The position numbers and the translations under genes were made by a program. This document shows, one piece after another, positions 43,106 to 52,075 of a stretch of DNA of 56,588 bases. Origin of the DNA: Dehalococcoidia bacterium (GTDB taxonomy: Bacteria > Chloroflexota > Dehalococcoidia > Lucifugimonadales > UBA3495). Positions within the stretch are counted from its first letter, which is position 1. Each line of letters opens with the position of its first letter. Below the pieces are notes generated by a model. It worked only from the letters and a program-made list of their open reading frames with translations. It did no database searches and had not been told where the DNA came from. The stretch spans positions 1 through 56,588 of the forward strand of contig JAJEIA010000012.1 in assembly GCA_022823505.1 (NCBI GenBank), read 5' to 3'.

Positions 43106-43927
43106 TTGACGAGTAGAATCTCGGCAGAGCACGAATACACCATGGGGTACAGCCCCGAGTTCCTGCAACTGTTGGACCGGCGCAACGCTCACACGCACGC
43201 GGCCCATCTGGTTTCGCAGCTGCGCGCGGGCATGCGTTTGCTGGACTTCGGGTGCGGACCAGGCACGATAACCGTCGGCCTCGCTGCCGCGGTGAAACCG
43301 GGAGAAGTGCACGGCGTGGACATGGAAGAGAGCCAGATTGAAATGGCCCGCGCTGCCGCCTCGGCCGGCGGGCACGACAACATCACGTTCCACGTGGGCA
43401 ACGTGTACGAGTTGCCCTTCGAGGACAACTATTTTGACGCCGCACACTGCCACGCGGTGTTGATGCACGTGCCTGACACCCAATCCGCGCTGCGAGAAGT
43501 GAAACGCGTGCTCAAACCCGGCGGCATCATCGCCAGCCGGGAGATGATCGCGGGCTCCTCGTTCGTCGAGCCCGCCGGCGAACACATTCCCGACGCGTGG
43601 GCCACCTTCATCAGATTGTTGGCCGGCAATGGTGGCCACCCCGAGATGGGGAAGGAACTCAAGCGCGCGCTACTGGAAGCCGGGTTTGCCGACGTCAACA
43701 CCGGCGGATCGTTTGACTACTTCGATACCGCTGAGGAAATATCCTTCCTGCATGCGTTCATTAACGACTGGTTTTTCATGCCCCAGGTGGTCGCGGCGGC
43801 GACACAATACGGCCTGGCAACCCAGGCTGAGTTTGATCAGTGGCGGCTTGAGATCGACCAGTGGGAAGACGCGGTCGGAGCCGTGGGAGGCCTCGCCTTT
43901 GGGGAAGCGATCGCCACAAAACCGTGA
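43106..43927 (+). CDS. SAM-dependent methyltransferase (UbiE/class I type)
   Basis: A 273-residue class I methyltransferase. Motif I is LDFGCGPGTITVGLA, the acidic end of strand 2 is VDMEESQIEMA, and the motif after strand 4 is PFEDNYFDAAHCHAVLMH, followed by VKRVLKPGG. The substrate is unknown; UbiE-like relatives methylate quinones and other small molecules. TTG at 43106 is proposed as start, with GGGGGG 7-8 bases before it; ATG at 43142 (MGYSPEFLQLL) is the alternative and would lose the conserved lead-in ISAEHEYT. It stands alone upstream of the tmRNA gene. Confidence 0.83.
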   Translation: MTSRISAEHEYTMGYSPEFLQLLDRRNAHTHAAHLVSQLRAGMRLLDFGCGPGTITVGLAAAVKPGEVHGVDMEESQIEMARAAASAGGHDNITFHVGNVYELPFEDNYFDAAHCHAVLMHVPDTQSALREVKRVLKPGGIIASREMIAGSSFVEPAGEHIPDAWATFIRLLAGNGGHPEMGKELKRALLEAGFADVNTGGSFDYFDTAEEISFLHAFINDWFFMPQVVAAATQYGLATQAEFDQWRLEIDQWEDAVGAVGGLAFGEAIATKP

Positions 43928-43943
43928 TGGCAGGACCGGAAAT

Positions 43944-43972
43944 TTGCCGCCCATTCCGGCCGATGCTATGAT
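43944..43972 (+). promoter_or_regulatory. tmRNA (ssrA) promoter
   Basis: TTGCCG (43944-43949), a 17-base spacer and TATGAT (43967-43972), with TGC before the -10. Transcription would begin near 43979, 30-odd bases before the mature tmRNA end. Confidence 0.6.
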
Positions 43973-43982
43973 TAAGGGGCAC

Positions 43983-44001
43983 GTCGCTAACGATTAGCGA
44001 C
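43983..44001 (+). repeat. Perfect hairpin in the tmRNA precursor leader
   Basis: GTCGCTAA and TTAGCGAC pair exactly around a CGA loop, 10 bases before the mature 5' end of tmRNA. It may guide 5' processing. Confidence 0.5.
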
Positions 44002-44011
44002 TGACTAATGT

Positions 44012-44367
44012 GGGGACGCGTAGGTTCGACAGGAGCGGTTTCTGACGGATTGCAGGCCGAGGTTGCTGCTGCCCTCGTAAAAACAGTGGCGAAAAAGTAA
44101 CTGGCGAACGTGAATTCGCTCTAGCCGCCTAAACGCGGCTACGTCTGCTACCAGTAGGCCCGGAAGCCGGGACGCGGACGTACAATCATTCCGGGATGCT
44201 ACCCCAGGGACGCCGATACTCGGGGCCATAGACTGCATCGGCTGGCGGTTGTCGAATCCCGTCGGCGGGAGTCCTCAGCAGCGAGACTAAATCGCCGAAC
44301 ACGCTTGTAGCATATCCGATCAGGGAAGTTTCTGGACGGGGAGTGCGACTCTCCCCCGTCTCCACCA
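44012..44367 (+). ncRNA. ssrA: Transfer-messenger RNA (tmRNA)
   Basis: A 356-base tmRNA. The ends form the alanine-tRNA-like part: GGGGACG pairs with CGTCTCC, the 5' conserved GCGTAGGTTCGACAGGA is present, and the 3' CCA is encoded at 44365-44367. A tag frame GGC GAA CGT GAA TTC GCT CTA GCC GCC TAA lies at 44103-44132 and encodes GEREFALAA; the resume codon GGC is inferred from similarity to the Dehalococcoides tag GERELVLAG as I recall it. tmRNA with SmpB rescues stalled ribosomes and marks the nascent protein for degradation; the ALAA end is a standard degradation signal. Confidence 0.93.
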
Positions 44368-45341
44368 TTCCGTCCAAATTCCCCATATGGAGTGGGACAC
44401 TTCTTGGCCGGCATCTGCACCCTAATAGTGCGTGAAGATCCCAGCCCGCAGACCCAAGGCTTCACGAGTTTCCGGATCGCTGACGGTAACGCGCTGCGGC
44501 GACCGCGGATACCTGCACTTGGACGATCACCGAGGTCGCACAGTATGTTTCCCGCCTCTGCTGCTGTGTGCAGTTTCAGGGCGTGGACGGTGGTCAGTTC
44601 AGCCTCGGCGTCCCATTTGGCGGTGTCGTAGCCAGACTCGATACGCCCGTCTGAGAAACACGGTTGGCGGGTGGCAAGGAAAGCGTCGCGAAGGCAGCCC
44701 ACTGATGTGGTGCCATAGATAGGCAAGACCTGTCTGCCGTACGACGAGGGCCAGCAGTTGCGGCAGCCGGCGACTCTGCTGCGAAACTGCATCGGTGCCT
44801 CAGGAGCGAATGGTCTGCAGCGTCCATGCCACTCCACGAGACATGCAAGGCGTGACGAGTTGTACCATTCGCGATGCGATTGCCCTGATTGGGATGTGAC
44901 GACATATAACATCCAATGGGTTATAATTCGAACCGGCAAAATCGCCGGTGGCTGGGACTGCTCATCGGAGGCTCCCGTCGTAAAAATTTCCAGGGTCTCC
45001 CGCATATGTGGAGGCAAAGAGAGGATATGAAAGTGTTGAAGAGGAAGATCACCAGATAGCACAGGGCCCGGGTATCCTCGGGCTGTCGGCTGACCGTCAC
45101 TCAATAACTTGACGGGGCCGCATCGGGATTCGACAGCGGGGTCTGCATTGGCCCCCAGTACGCGCTCTTTCCACTCCCGCCTGGCCAGGCTTATTGCGTG
45201 CATCGCCGGCACGCAGTCGGCGGCGTCGGTGTGGCTCGCGTAATGCGGCGTAGGGGATAACCCTCGCCGTGGCATACGGGCATCGAACTGCAATCCCGAA
45301 CGTGTGCCCCACCCATTTCATAACTTCATGGGAGGGCTCTG
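44368..45341. other. Gene-free stretch after tmRNA
   Basis: This 974-base stretch has no gene I can support. A long open frame on the minus strand (44199-45293) runs antisense through the tmRNA and is not credible as a whole. On the minus strand around 44430-44700 two neighbouring frames have coding-like texture (for example VTVSDPETREALGLRAGIFT), so an eroded gene is possible. Near 45027 a ten-codon frame MKVLKRKITR follows GAGAGGAT; its meaning is unclear. Confidence 0.35.
44922..44927 (+). promoter_or_regulatory. Consensus -10 hexamer in the gene-free stretch
   Basis: A perfect TATAAT in GC-rich DNA, 415 bases before the start of the large secreted protein. No matching -35 at 16-18 bases is evident. 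If used, it would give a long leader. Confidence 0.3.
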
Positions 45342-48300
45342 ATGAGTCGAACATCCATTACGCTGCGCATGGGAAGGTCCCGGATCCTAGTCATTCTGGC
45401 CGTGCTGGTCGCTGTCGCGGCTGTGTTTGCCCAGCATCCATCACCGGCAGCCGCATACGAGGGTCGCCTGGCCATCGAGTGCAACAAGAATCCGGTCTCG
45501 GAGGGCGACTCCTTCCGGCTGCACATGGTCAAGGACTACACCTTGTGGAAAGAGTCCATACAGATACGACAGATGACGATGAAGGTGTACTGGTCCACGA
45601 AGGCGGGCTCCGCCGATCCTTCTGATTACAGTGTTTTGCGACACGTAGGCCAGGCCAGCAACGGCTTTCAAAGCTGGAACGGACGGATGGGACGTACCTT
45701 CTACACAAAGGAAGACAATCTGTCCGAGCTCACCGAAAGTTTCAAGGTCGAAGCAGAAAACGCTGACAGCGACGGCCCTGATGGAGAATGCACCATTGAA
45801 ATCAGCGATGACGACGGCCCGGGCCCGTACCAAACCGAGCTGAATTGGAGCGGTGGGAGCGACGGCTTCCAACGGGGTGACGTCATCCAGTTCCAGATTG
45901 ATTTCACTGAGCCCGTGACGGTCAGGGGAGAAGAACCCACGTTGGGGTTTCACCTGGGCCCGGGCACCGGTGCGGCCAACCGTTTCGCCACCCTTTACAC
46001 GGGAGGTTCGCGCAACCGGTTTTTCCGATATGAAGTGCAACCGGGAGACTTCGATCCTGACGGGATCTCCGTTCCGTCGGAGGAGATCACCGGTGGCAGG
46101 ATGGTGACGACCCAAACCAACCGCCCGGTCAACAAACTCGTCCACCCCTGGGTCGGTGGCGAGAATTACCGGGTGTTCGGCCAGACCCGTGTCACCAAGG
46201 TTTCCATGGCGTCCACACCGGAGCGCGGCGACACGTACCGCCCCGGTGAGCACATCCAGGTCACGGTGCAATTTGACCGGAGAGTGCAGGTAGACGGCGA
46301 CGTAGCCTTGCAATTGAAGGTTGGCGATGGCGCCGACTCGTTGGTTGAGGCGCCGTACCACTCCGGATCCGGCACCCGGAAGTTGATTTTCCGGTACCGG
46401 GTGGGCGCCTACGACAACGACGCCAACGGGGTAAGCGTTGCAGCTGGTGGCCAGAACGACGCCGGCCAGCGAACCGGGATCGTGGGCACCGGGAAAATCG
46501 TGGAAATGGTCGGCGGCAACGCGGTCGACGTGCAAACGGACTACGGCGCGCTCTCCGATCAATCCAGGCACAAGGTGGACGGGCGGGCATACGTCAAGCA
46601 GATCGCCGTGACCTCGACGCCGGCCAACGGCGAACACTACGTTTCCGGCGAATGGATCAAGTTCACGCTGACCTTCGACCGGTTGTTGATTGTGGCGCCT
46701 ACGCCGGCGTTCATCTTCAAGCTTGGCGACCAGGAAGAAACAGCTCGCTTCGAGCGCCAAACGACCGTCAGTACGCTGGTGTTCAGCTACCAGGTGGACG
46801 ATGACGATGTAGATGAGGACGGCATCTCGGTTCCCGAGCAGGAGGGATTCCGAGGGGATGGGGTTATCGGGAGCGACTACCCAAGGCAGCGCGTGTACGA
46901 GAGGATCCCCAGGCTGCCGCACCAGGCCGGCCATCGGGTCAACGGCGTGCTTCCCACCGTCGTCTCCAGCGAGATCATCTCCGAACCGGCCAGCGGAGAC
47001 ACCTACCGCAACGGAGAAACCATCGAGATTGCGCTGGAGTTCGATGACGCGGTGGACGTCGTGGGCCAACCGCAAGTCCGCCTGCTTGTCGATGGCCATG
47101 GCAATCCGGAGCGGAGGGCAGTTTACAGCCTTGGATCCGGCACCGACACTCTCGTCTTCGCCTACACCGTACTGCTTACCGACGTGGACCACGACGGCGT
47201 CGCCCTGATGGAACGAGACAGCGGAGGCTTTGAGCCGTCGACCACGCACGTCTACCAGGCGGGCACCGAGAACTCATTGACCGGACACATCGTCGGCTTC
47301 GACGATACCGCCGGCCATCGGGTCGACGGACGCCCCCAGGTTACCGCCACAACCATCACTTCGTCGGCGGCCCAGGGCGGCGTCTACCGCCCGGGCGAGA
47401 CCATCAACATCTCCCTGAGCTACGAAGAATCCGTTGTGGTGGAGGGCACGCCGTCCATCGCGGTGGAGATCGGCGATCACCTCGCCGAGGCGACCTACCG
47501 CAGCGGGTCCGGCACCAGCACGCTCGTCTTCGGCTATGACGTGCAGGACCACGATCGGGACGACGACGGCCTCGCCGTGCCTGCCGGCACTGATGGAGGC
47601 TTCCACGACGGGAGCATCTACTCCGCCGGCCGGGAGATTGAACTGGACGCAATCTACCCCGGGCTCGATAACCAGGAAGGTCACAAGATCGCGGGCAAGG
47701 CCGTCGTTGCGTCCATCTGGGTCGAGTCCAACCCCGGGGACGACGACACCTACGAGCTCGGCGACACAATCCAGGTGTTGGTGCGCTTTGACCACGACAT
47801 GACGGTGACGGGGACGCCCCAGATATCCCTGCAACTCGGCAGTTCGACCGTCGCGGCCGTCTTCCAGGGCGTTCAGGATGGCGACGACTACTCCCTGACG
47901 GCCACCGGCAGCGTCCTGGCCTTCGCCTACACGGTACAGGCCGGCGATGAGGACAACGACGGAATCTCGGTGGTCGCCAACTCGCTGGACCTGCACGGCG
48001 GCGCCATCGTGGACACTGACGGCAATGAGCCGCTCCTTGGCCACGAGGCTGTCACCTTTGCGGGTCACCTGGTGGGCATCGTTCCTCCGGAGTTCGCCAG
48101 CGCCCGAACCTCTCAGGACGGGCGGCAGGTGATCGTCACGTTCAGCGAGCCCGTGAACGTCCGATCCGACCTGCGCACCCTCGGCTCATTCACGGGGGTC
48201 GACACCGCGGTGTACCTGCGCACGCTCATCGACGTGTTCACCGACGGGCACCGCATCCATACCCGCGGTGCCACAATTTCGGGCACTGATCTGACCCTGA

Positions 48301-48659
48301 CCCTGGACAGCGCAATACGGGCCGGCATGGCGGTGACCGTGGCCTACGACGACGTTTTCGCACGGGACGTCCCGGGCCTGATCGTCGATGAAGACGACGG
48401 TCTCCCGCTGGAACACTTCGCGTCCCAGACGGTCACCAACAACTCCACCCTCGCCAGCAATGGACGGGAACTGTGGCCGGCGATCAGCTCCCACAGCCTG
48501 AGCCTCGCGGAGGGTGACACCGGTTCCTACACGGTAGCCCTCGGGGCGCAGCCGGAGGAGAACGTGACGGTATCTCTGTCCATCTCCCCGACAGGCTTCC
48601 TCACCGCCAGCGTCAGCCAACTGACCTTCACGCCGGACAATTGGTCCACTCCGCAGTAG
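45342..48659 (+). CDS. Large secreted repeat protein with Ig-like/Calx-beta-type domains, interrupted by amber codon
   Basis: A 1105-residue exported protein. Residues 1-38 are a signal peptide (basic start, hydrophobic ILVILAVLVAVAAVFA, cleavage after AAA). A Calx-beta-like domain covers about 40-150. Six repeats of roughly 120-130 residues begin near 165, 282, 416, 537, 665 and 786, each with a core like GDTYRPGEHIQVTVQFDRRV, then a SGTRKLIFRYRV-type strand and a DNDANGVSV acidic turn. A SwmB-like domain covers 914-1035, and a last Calx-beta-type domain is cut by TAG at 48657-48659 after DNWSTPQ. GGGAGGG precedes the ATG. It is probably surface-exposed and adhesive, possibly calcium-binding through the acidic turns. 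Confidence 0.82.
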   Translation: MSRTSITLRMGRSRILVILAVLVAVAAVFAQHPSPAAAYEGRLAIECNKNPVSEGDSFRLHMVKDYTLWKESIQIRQMTMKVYWSTKAGSADPSDYSVLRHVGQASNGFQSWNGRMGRTFYTKEDNLSELTESFKVEAENADSDGPDGECTIEISDDDGPGPYQTELNWSGGSDGFQRGDVIQFQIDFTEPVTVRGEEPTLGFHLGPGTGAANRFATLYTGGSRNRFFRYEVQPGDFDPDGISVPSEEITGGRMVTTQTNRPVNKLVHPWVGGENYRVFGQTRVTKVSMASTPERGDTYRPGEHIQVTVQFDRRVQVDGDVALQLKVGDGADSLVEAPYHSGSGTRKLIFRYRVGAYDNDANGVSVAAGGQNDAGQRTGIVGTGKIVEMVGGNAVDVQTDYGALSDQSRHKVDGRAYVKQIAVTSTPANGEHYVSGEWIKFTLTFDRLLIVAPTPAFIFKLGDQEETARFERQTTVSTLVFSYQVDDDDVDEDGISVPEQEGFRGDGVIGSDYPRQRVYERIPRLPHQAGHRVNGVLPTVVSSEIISEPASGDTYRNGETIEIALEFDDAVDVVGQPQVRLLVDGHGNPERRAVYSLGSGTDTLVFAYTVLLTDVDHDGVALMERDSGGFEPSTTHVYQAGTENSLTGHIVGFDDTAGHRVDGRPQVTATTITSSAAQGGVYRPGETINISLSYEESVVVEGTPSIAVEIGDHLAEATYRSGSGTSTLVFGYDVQDHDRDDDGLAVPAGTDGGFHDGSIYSAGREIELDAIYPGLDNQEGHKIAGKAVVASIWVESNPGDDDTYELGDTIQVLVRFDHDMTVTGTPQISLQLGSSTVAAVFQGVQDGDDYSLTATGSVLAFAYTVQAGDEDNDGISVVANSLDLHGGAIVDTDGNEPLLGHEAVTFAGHLVGIVPPEFASARTSQDGRQVIVTFSEPVNVRSDLRTLGSFTGVDTAVYLRTLIDVFTDGHRIHTRGATISGTDLTLTLDSAIRAGMAVTVAYDDVFARDVPGLIVDEDDGLPLEHFASQTVTNNSTLASNGRELWPAISSHSLSLAEGDTGSYTVALGAQPEENVTVSLSISPTGFLTASVSQLTFTPDNWSTPQ

Positions 48660-48779
48660 GTGACGCTCACCTCGGCGACCGACCGCGATGACGTCAACCT
48701 TTGGCGTGAGATCGTCCACACCTCAACGGCGGACGATTTCATCGCGGGCCACCTGAAGGTCCTCATCAAACACCGGTAG
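48660..48779 (+). pseudogene. In-frame continuation of the repeat protein after the amber codon
   Basis: The 39 codons after TAG, in the same frame, read VTLTSATDRDDVN and on to IVHTSTADDFIAGHLKVLIK before a second TAG at 48777-48779. This is the expected end of the last domain, which normally reads WSTPQQVTLTA or similar. A CAG to TAG change at 48657 explains the break. It is either recent loss of the last strands, read-through of TAG, or a base-calling error. Confidence 0.65.
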
Positions 48780-48869
48780 GGAGGCCCACCGGTTCCCGCC
48801 CGGGGTCGCTGCGATTTCCTGCCTGGACAGCGGCCCCGGTCGGGCGACGTCAATCCGGTGAAATGACCT

Positions 48870-48904
48870 GGGCCGCACCCAAACGCGTGCGGCCCCAATT
48901 TTTT
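48870..48904 (+). terminator. Rho-independent terminator after the repeat protein gene
   Basis: GGGCCGCAC (48870-48878) and GTGCGGCCC (48887-48895) form a perfect 9-base-pair stem with an 8-base loop, followed by CAATTTTTT. It lies 90 bases after the second TAG, which supports the longer reading frame as the original gene. Confidence 0.85.
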
Positions 48905-48919
48905 GGCGCTGAAGGGGTC

Positions 48920-51196
48920 CTAACCAGCCGCGACGCCGTCGGTCAGTATCACCCCTGAACCCAGAAGGGCCTGGTATCGGTTCCCCAAGCCGTGTTCTTC
49001 CAGTATCTCCCGGGCGTGGATGCCCGGCTTGGGAGCGGGTATGCCCGGGCGCACCGGGGTGCGCGACAACCGGGGCGCGGGGCCGCAGGTAGTTACCGGC
49101 CCCAATTCGTCGTGCTCCCGGGTCAGGCTGAGCCCATGGGACTCCACCCAGGGGTCGGTCATCAGCTCCCGCACGTTGGTGATCACCCGCTGCGCGCCGA
49201 CGCCGGCGGCGGCCAGTCGCTCCACCCAGAACGCCACGCTGTTGCCCTGGAACCGCTCTTCCAGCGACGAAGCCAGGGCATCCCCCCGCAGAGCGTCTAT
49301 TCCGGAGAGACCGTCCAGGCCGGCCAGCGTCGATAGGGCCGATTGCGGCGCCCCGATAAAGACCCAGCCGTCACTGGCCTGGTAGGCCCGGTGCAATGGG
49401 CCGGTACCCAGGGCGTCCTGCCCGCTGGTCTCGTTCCACTCCTTGCCATCGTACATCTGCATGAAGGGCGATTGCAGCGTCATGGCGGTGTAGGCCAGGG
49501 CGGAATCGATGTGCTGGCCTTCCCCGGTGCGTTGTCGGTGCAGCAGGGCCAGGGCGACGCCGTAGGCGCCCATGAACCCGGTGCCGTAGTCGTTAACCGG
49601 GTTGGGCTGCGACTCGGGTACGCCATCGCCGCCGAACCGGCGGGTCATACCGGCGGTGGCCTGGGCAAACCCCTCGTGACCGGGGCGCTCCGCCCAGGGG
49701 CCGACGTGCCCGTAGGCGTTCAACGAGGCGTAGATGATGTCGGGCTTGCGCTTTTTCACCTCTTCGTATCCCAGACCCAGCGCCTCCAGCCGGCCGGCCC
49801 GATAGTTCTGGGCCACCACGTCGGCATCCTCCAGCAATTTCCAGAAAACGTCGCGGCCCTCCTCGGATTTCAGGTCGAGCAGGATGCTGCGCTTGCCCCG
49901 GTTGATGTCGTTGTGCCGGGCCACGGTGGAGCCGCGCCGGGGGTTGTCAATCTTGATGACATTGGCCCCGTACTCGGCCAGCGTCCGGCCCATGGTCGGG
50001 CCGGCCAGGATGATGCACAGGTCGAGCACCTTCACTCCGTCAACGGCGGCGCGCATGACGTCCCGGGGCGCCGTCGTCTCGGCGCTGTGGTGGGGCTTCA
50101 GCTCCGCGAGAAGCTCCTCACGATGTTGGTCTGGCAACGGAGCCGGGCCACGCACCCGACCCGGCGTCGCGGACAGACGGGCGTTGACCCCCGGTTGAAG
50201 CATTTTGCCGTAGGTGGGGTCGTCGACCTCCGCCACCATCTCCGAGGCTCGGGCGTGGGGGTGGTCAAACCACTCGGCGCTGGTACGGCAGACGGCGCCT
50301 TCGCTGCCGGCCTCAGCGATCAGGTCCTCCCATTCCTGCGCAGTGCGGGTCAGGAAGAGTTCTTCAATCCGCGTTTGGGCATCGGCGCGGAATTGGGGGC
50401 TGTCCAGCGGGCGGTCAAAGTCGGTCAGCCCCTCGTCATCCCAGGAAACGATGCCGGCGGCCTCGACGAACTGCCGGAAGTTCTGGTTGCCGGAGCCGCC
50501 GAACCGCACGTACTGGCCGTCGCTGCACCGGAAGATGCCGCCCCACAACTCCTGGAGCGTCGGAATCGCCGGAGGAGCGTTGTGCACGCGCACCCCGAAC
50601 CGTCCGATGGACTGGAACATGCTGTCAAAGAGAGGGACTTCGATGCGTTGCCCCACGCCGTCACGCTCCCGGGCGTTCAGGGCCACGGTGATGGCCACCA
50701 CCGACTGGAAGGCCCCGTACACCGAGGCGATGGGAATGGCCGTGTACACCGGGCGCGGACTATTCGGGTCGGGCGGCCGGAATGTGGCGGAAGCCGCGCC
50801 CACCACGCCTTCGTAGGCCGGCATGGCTGCCCTGGGATCGTCCGATGCGAACCCCGGTATGGAGCAGTAAACCAGTCGGGGATTGGCCCGTGTCATCTGT
50901 TCCGGTCCCAGGCCCAACCGGTCCATGGTGCCGGGCCGGAAGTTCTCGATCACCACATCGGCGCTATCGACGAGCGACTGCGCGATGGCTGCGTCATCCG
51001 CGTTCTTGAGGTCAAGGGTGATGCTCCGCTTGCCCCGGTTCCACGTGGAGTTGGCCGGAGTCTTCCAGCGGGGTCCGCCGGGAGGGTCGATCCGCACCAC
51101 GTCAGCGCCCTGGTCCGCCAGCAACATTCCCGCCAGGGGGCCGGCAATGTACTGCCCGAAGTCGATTACGCGAATGTGTTCCAATGCTCCGGTCAT
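48920..51196 (-). CDS. Tandem-domain CaiB/BaiF (family III) CoA-transferase
   Basis: A 758-residue protein made of two family III CoA-transferase domains. Domain 1 (about 1-375) starts HIRVIDFGQYIAGPLAGMLL; domain 2 (about 385-758) starts GVKVLDLCIILAGPTMGRTL. Each has the NRGKRSI-x-LDLK motif. The catalytic Asp expected before the AxxGILAAL helix is present in domain 2 (PNPVNDYGTGFMGAYGVAL) but the equivalent in domain 1 reads AIPIASVYGAFQ, with Ser in its place. The family moves CoA between carboxylic acids. Such enzymes normally form interlocked dimers, so a fused pair could imitate that with one active site. It is divergent from the ThDP decarboxylase genes. Confidence 0.87.
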   Translation of the reverse strand: MTGALEHIRVIDFGQYIAGPLAGMLLADQGADVVRIDPPGGPRWKTPANSTWNRGKRSITLDLKNADDAAIAQSLVDSADVVIENFRPGTMDRLGLGPEQMTRANPRLVYCSIPGFASDDPRAAMPAYEGVVGAASATFRPPDPNSPRPVYTAIPIASVYGAFQSVVAITVALNARERDGVGQRIEVPLFDSMFQSIGRFGVRVHNAPPAIPTLQELWGGIFRCSDGQYVRFGGSGNQNFRQFVEAAGIVSWDDEGLTDFDRPLDSPQFRADAQTRIEELFLTRTAQEWEDLIAEAGSEGAVCRTSAEWFDHPHARASEMVAEVDDPTYGKMLQPGVNARLSATPGRVRGPAPLPDQHREELLAELKPHHSAETTAPRDVMRAAVDGVKVLDLCIILAGPTMGRTLAEYGANVIKIDNPRRGSTVARHNDINRGKRSILLDLKSEEGRDVFWKLLEDADVVAQNYRAGRLEALGLGYEEVKKRKPDIIYASLNAYGHVGPWAERPGHEGFAQATAGMTRRFGGDGVPESQPNPVNDYGTGFMGAYGVALALLHRQRTGEGQHIDSALAYTAMTLQSPFMQMYDGKEWNETSGQDALGTGPLHRAYQASDGWVFIGAPQSALSTLAGLDGLSGIDALRGDALASSLEERFQGNSVAFWVERLAAAGVGAQRVITNVRELMTDPWVESHGLSLTREHDELGPVTTCGPAPRLSRTPVRPGIPAPKPGIHAREILEEHGLGNRYQALLGSGVILTDGVAAG

Positions 51197-51324
51197 GTCT
51201 GATCCCTTCCGCGTGATTAGCCAAACAGATTGGCGGCGTCGATTGTGCGCACGCTAACACTGCGGGTAGCAGCGGTCAACGACGGGCGTCGAAGCCTGTC
51301 GCCGTCTGGCCCGACATCCCGAAA

Positions 51325-51353
51325 TTGACCCCCTCGATATGGGTTACTATAAT
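51325..51353 (+). promoter_or_regulatory. Near-consensus sigma-70 promoter of the ThDP decarboxylase genes
   Basis: TTGACC (51325-51330), a 17-base spacer and a perfect TATAAT (51348-51353), followed by CGGCGG. The start codon is 88 bases downstream. This is the best promoter match in the window. Confidence 0.75.
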
Positions 51354-51440
51354 CGGCGGAGTTTCACAGCAGGAACGGGTCTTTGCCCAGGCAGCGGAAA
51401 CCGTGACTGTTGGTCCACTGAGTACGTTAGGAGGACTTTC

Positions 51441-51959
51441 ATGGTTACACAACAGGCAGCGGTGCTTAGCCCTGAGGCTATGGTAGAGGAGTTCGAGAAG
51501 AATGGCGTCACCCATGTGGTGACCATCCCCGACAGCGAAACCAACTACCTGTACGAGTTGATGAAGGAGCAGGACGGGCTGGAGATCGTCCCCACCTCCC
51601 GGGAAGGCGAGACTTTCGGCATCGCCTTGGGTTTACTGGTAGCCGGCAAGACACCGGTGGTGCTGATCCAGAACACGGGCATGATGGAATCGGGCGACTC
51701 CATCCGGGGCATGGTCCTGGACGCCGGGTTCCCGCTGGTAATGGTGGTGGGCTATCGTGGCTGGAACCGCCACGGCATCATCACCGACTCGGCGGCCACC
51801 TATACCGAGCCATTCCTGAACGCCTTCCGCATCAACTACTACCTGGTTGAGCAGGACGCCGACAGCACGCGCATCTCCACGGCCTTCGAGGAGGCGCGGG
51901 CCACCAAGCGGCCGGTCGCCATCCTCGTCGGCGACGAATACCACGGTTTCAACCGCTAG
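51441..51959 (+). CDS. ThDP-dependent decarboxylase, N-terminal (alpha) subunit
   Basis: A 172-residue protein equal to the pyrimidine-binding domain of ThDP decarboxylases. It starts at ATG 51441 after GGAGG, and carries GVTHVVTIPDSETNYLYELM, the catalytic-Glu region TSREGETFGIALGLLVAGK and LIQNTGMMESGDSIRG. This matches the alpha subunit of sulfopyruvate and phosphonopyruvate decarboxylases. The cofactor-binding partner is encoded 116 bases downstream. Substrate is probably a 2-oxo acid with a charged tail; sulfopyruvate is one option. Confidence 0.85.
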   Translation: MVTQQAAVLSPEAMVEEFEKNGVTHVVTIPDSETNYLYELMKEQDGLEIVPTSREGETFGIALGLLVAGKTPVVLIQNTGMMESGDSIRGMVLDAGFPLVMVVGYRGWNRHGIITDSAATYTEPFLNAFRINYYLVEQDADSTRISTAFEEARATKRPVAILVGDEYHGFNR

Positions 51960-52075
51960 ACGGATAACCATTCGCCACAATTTGTTGCTCCGTCGGCGCA
52001 CGACCATGTGCCGCAGATGTTCCTGGGGCAGGGCGGCGTACGGAGCAAGAAAGACCCACCCAACGGAGGCACAGT

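Noticed and set aside
44199-45293. Long minus-strand open frame of 364 codons
   Set aside because: It runs antisense through the 3' half of the tmRNA and has no recognisable domain as a whole; only small parts look coding-like.
45441-47249. Minus-strand open frame of 602 codons
   Set aside because: It is antisense to the secreted repeat protein, whose repeats and signal peptide are clear on the plus strand.
49343-51202. Plus-strand open frame of 619 codons
   Set aside because: It is antisense to the double CoA-transferase and shows no domain; a mirror frame.
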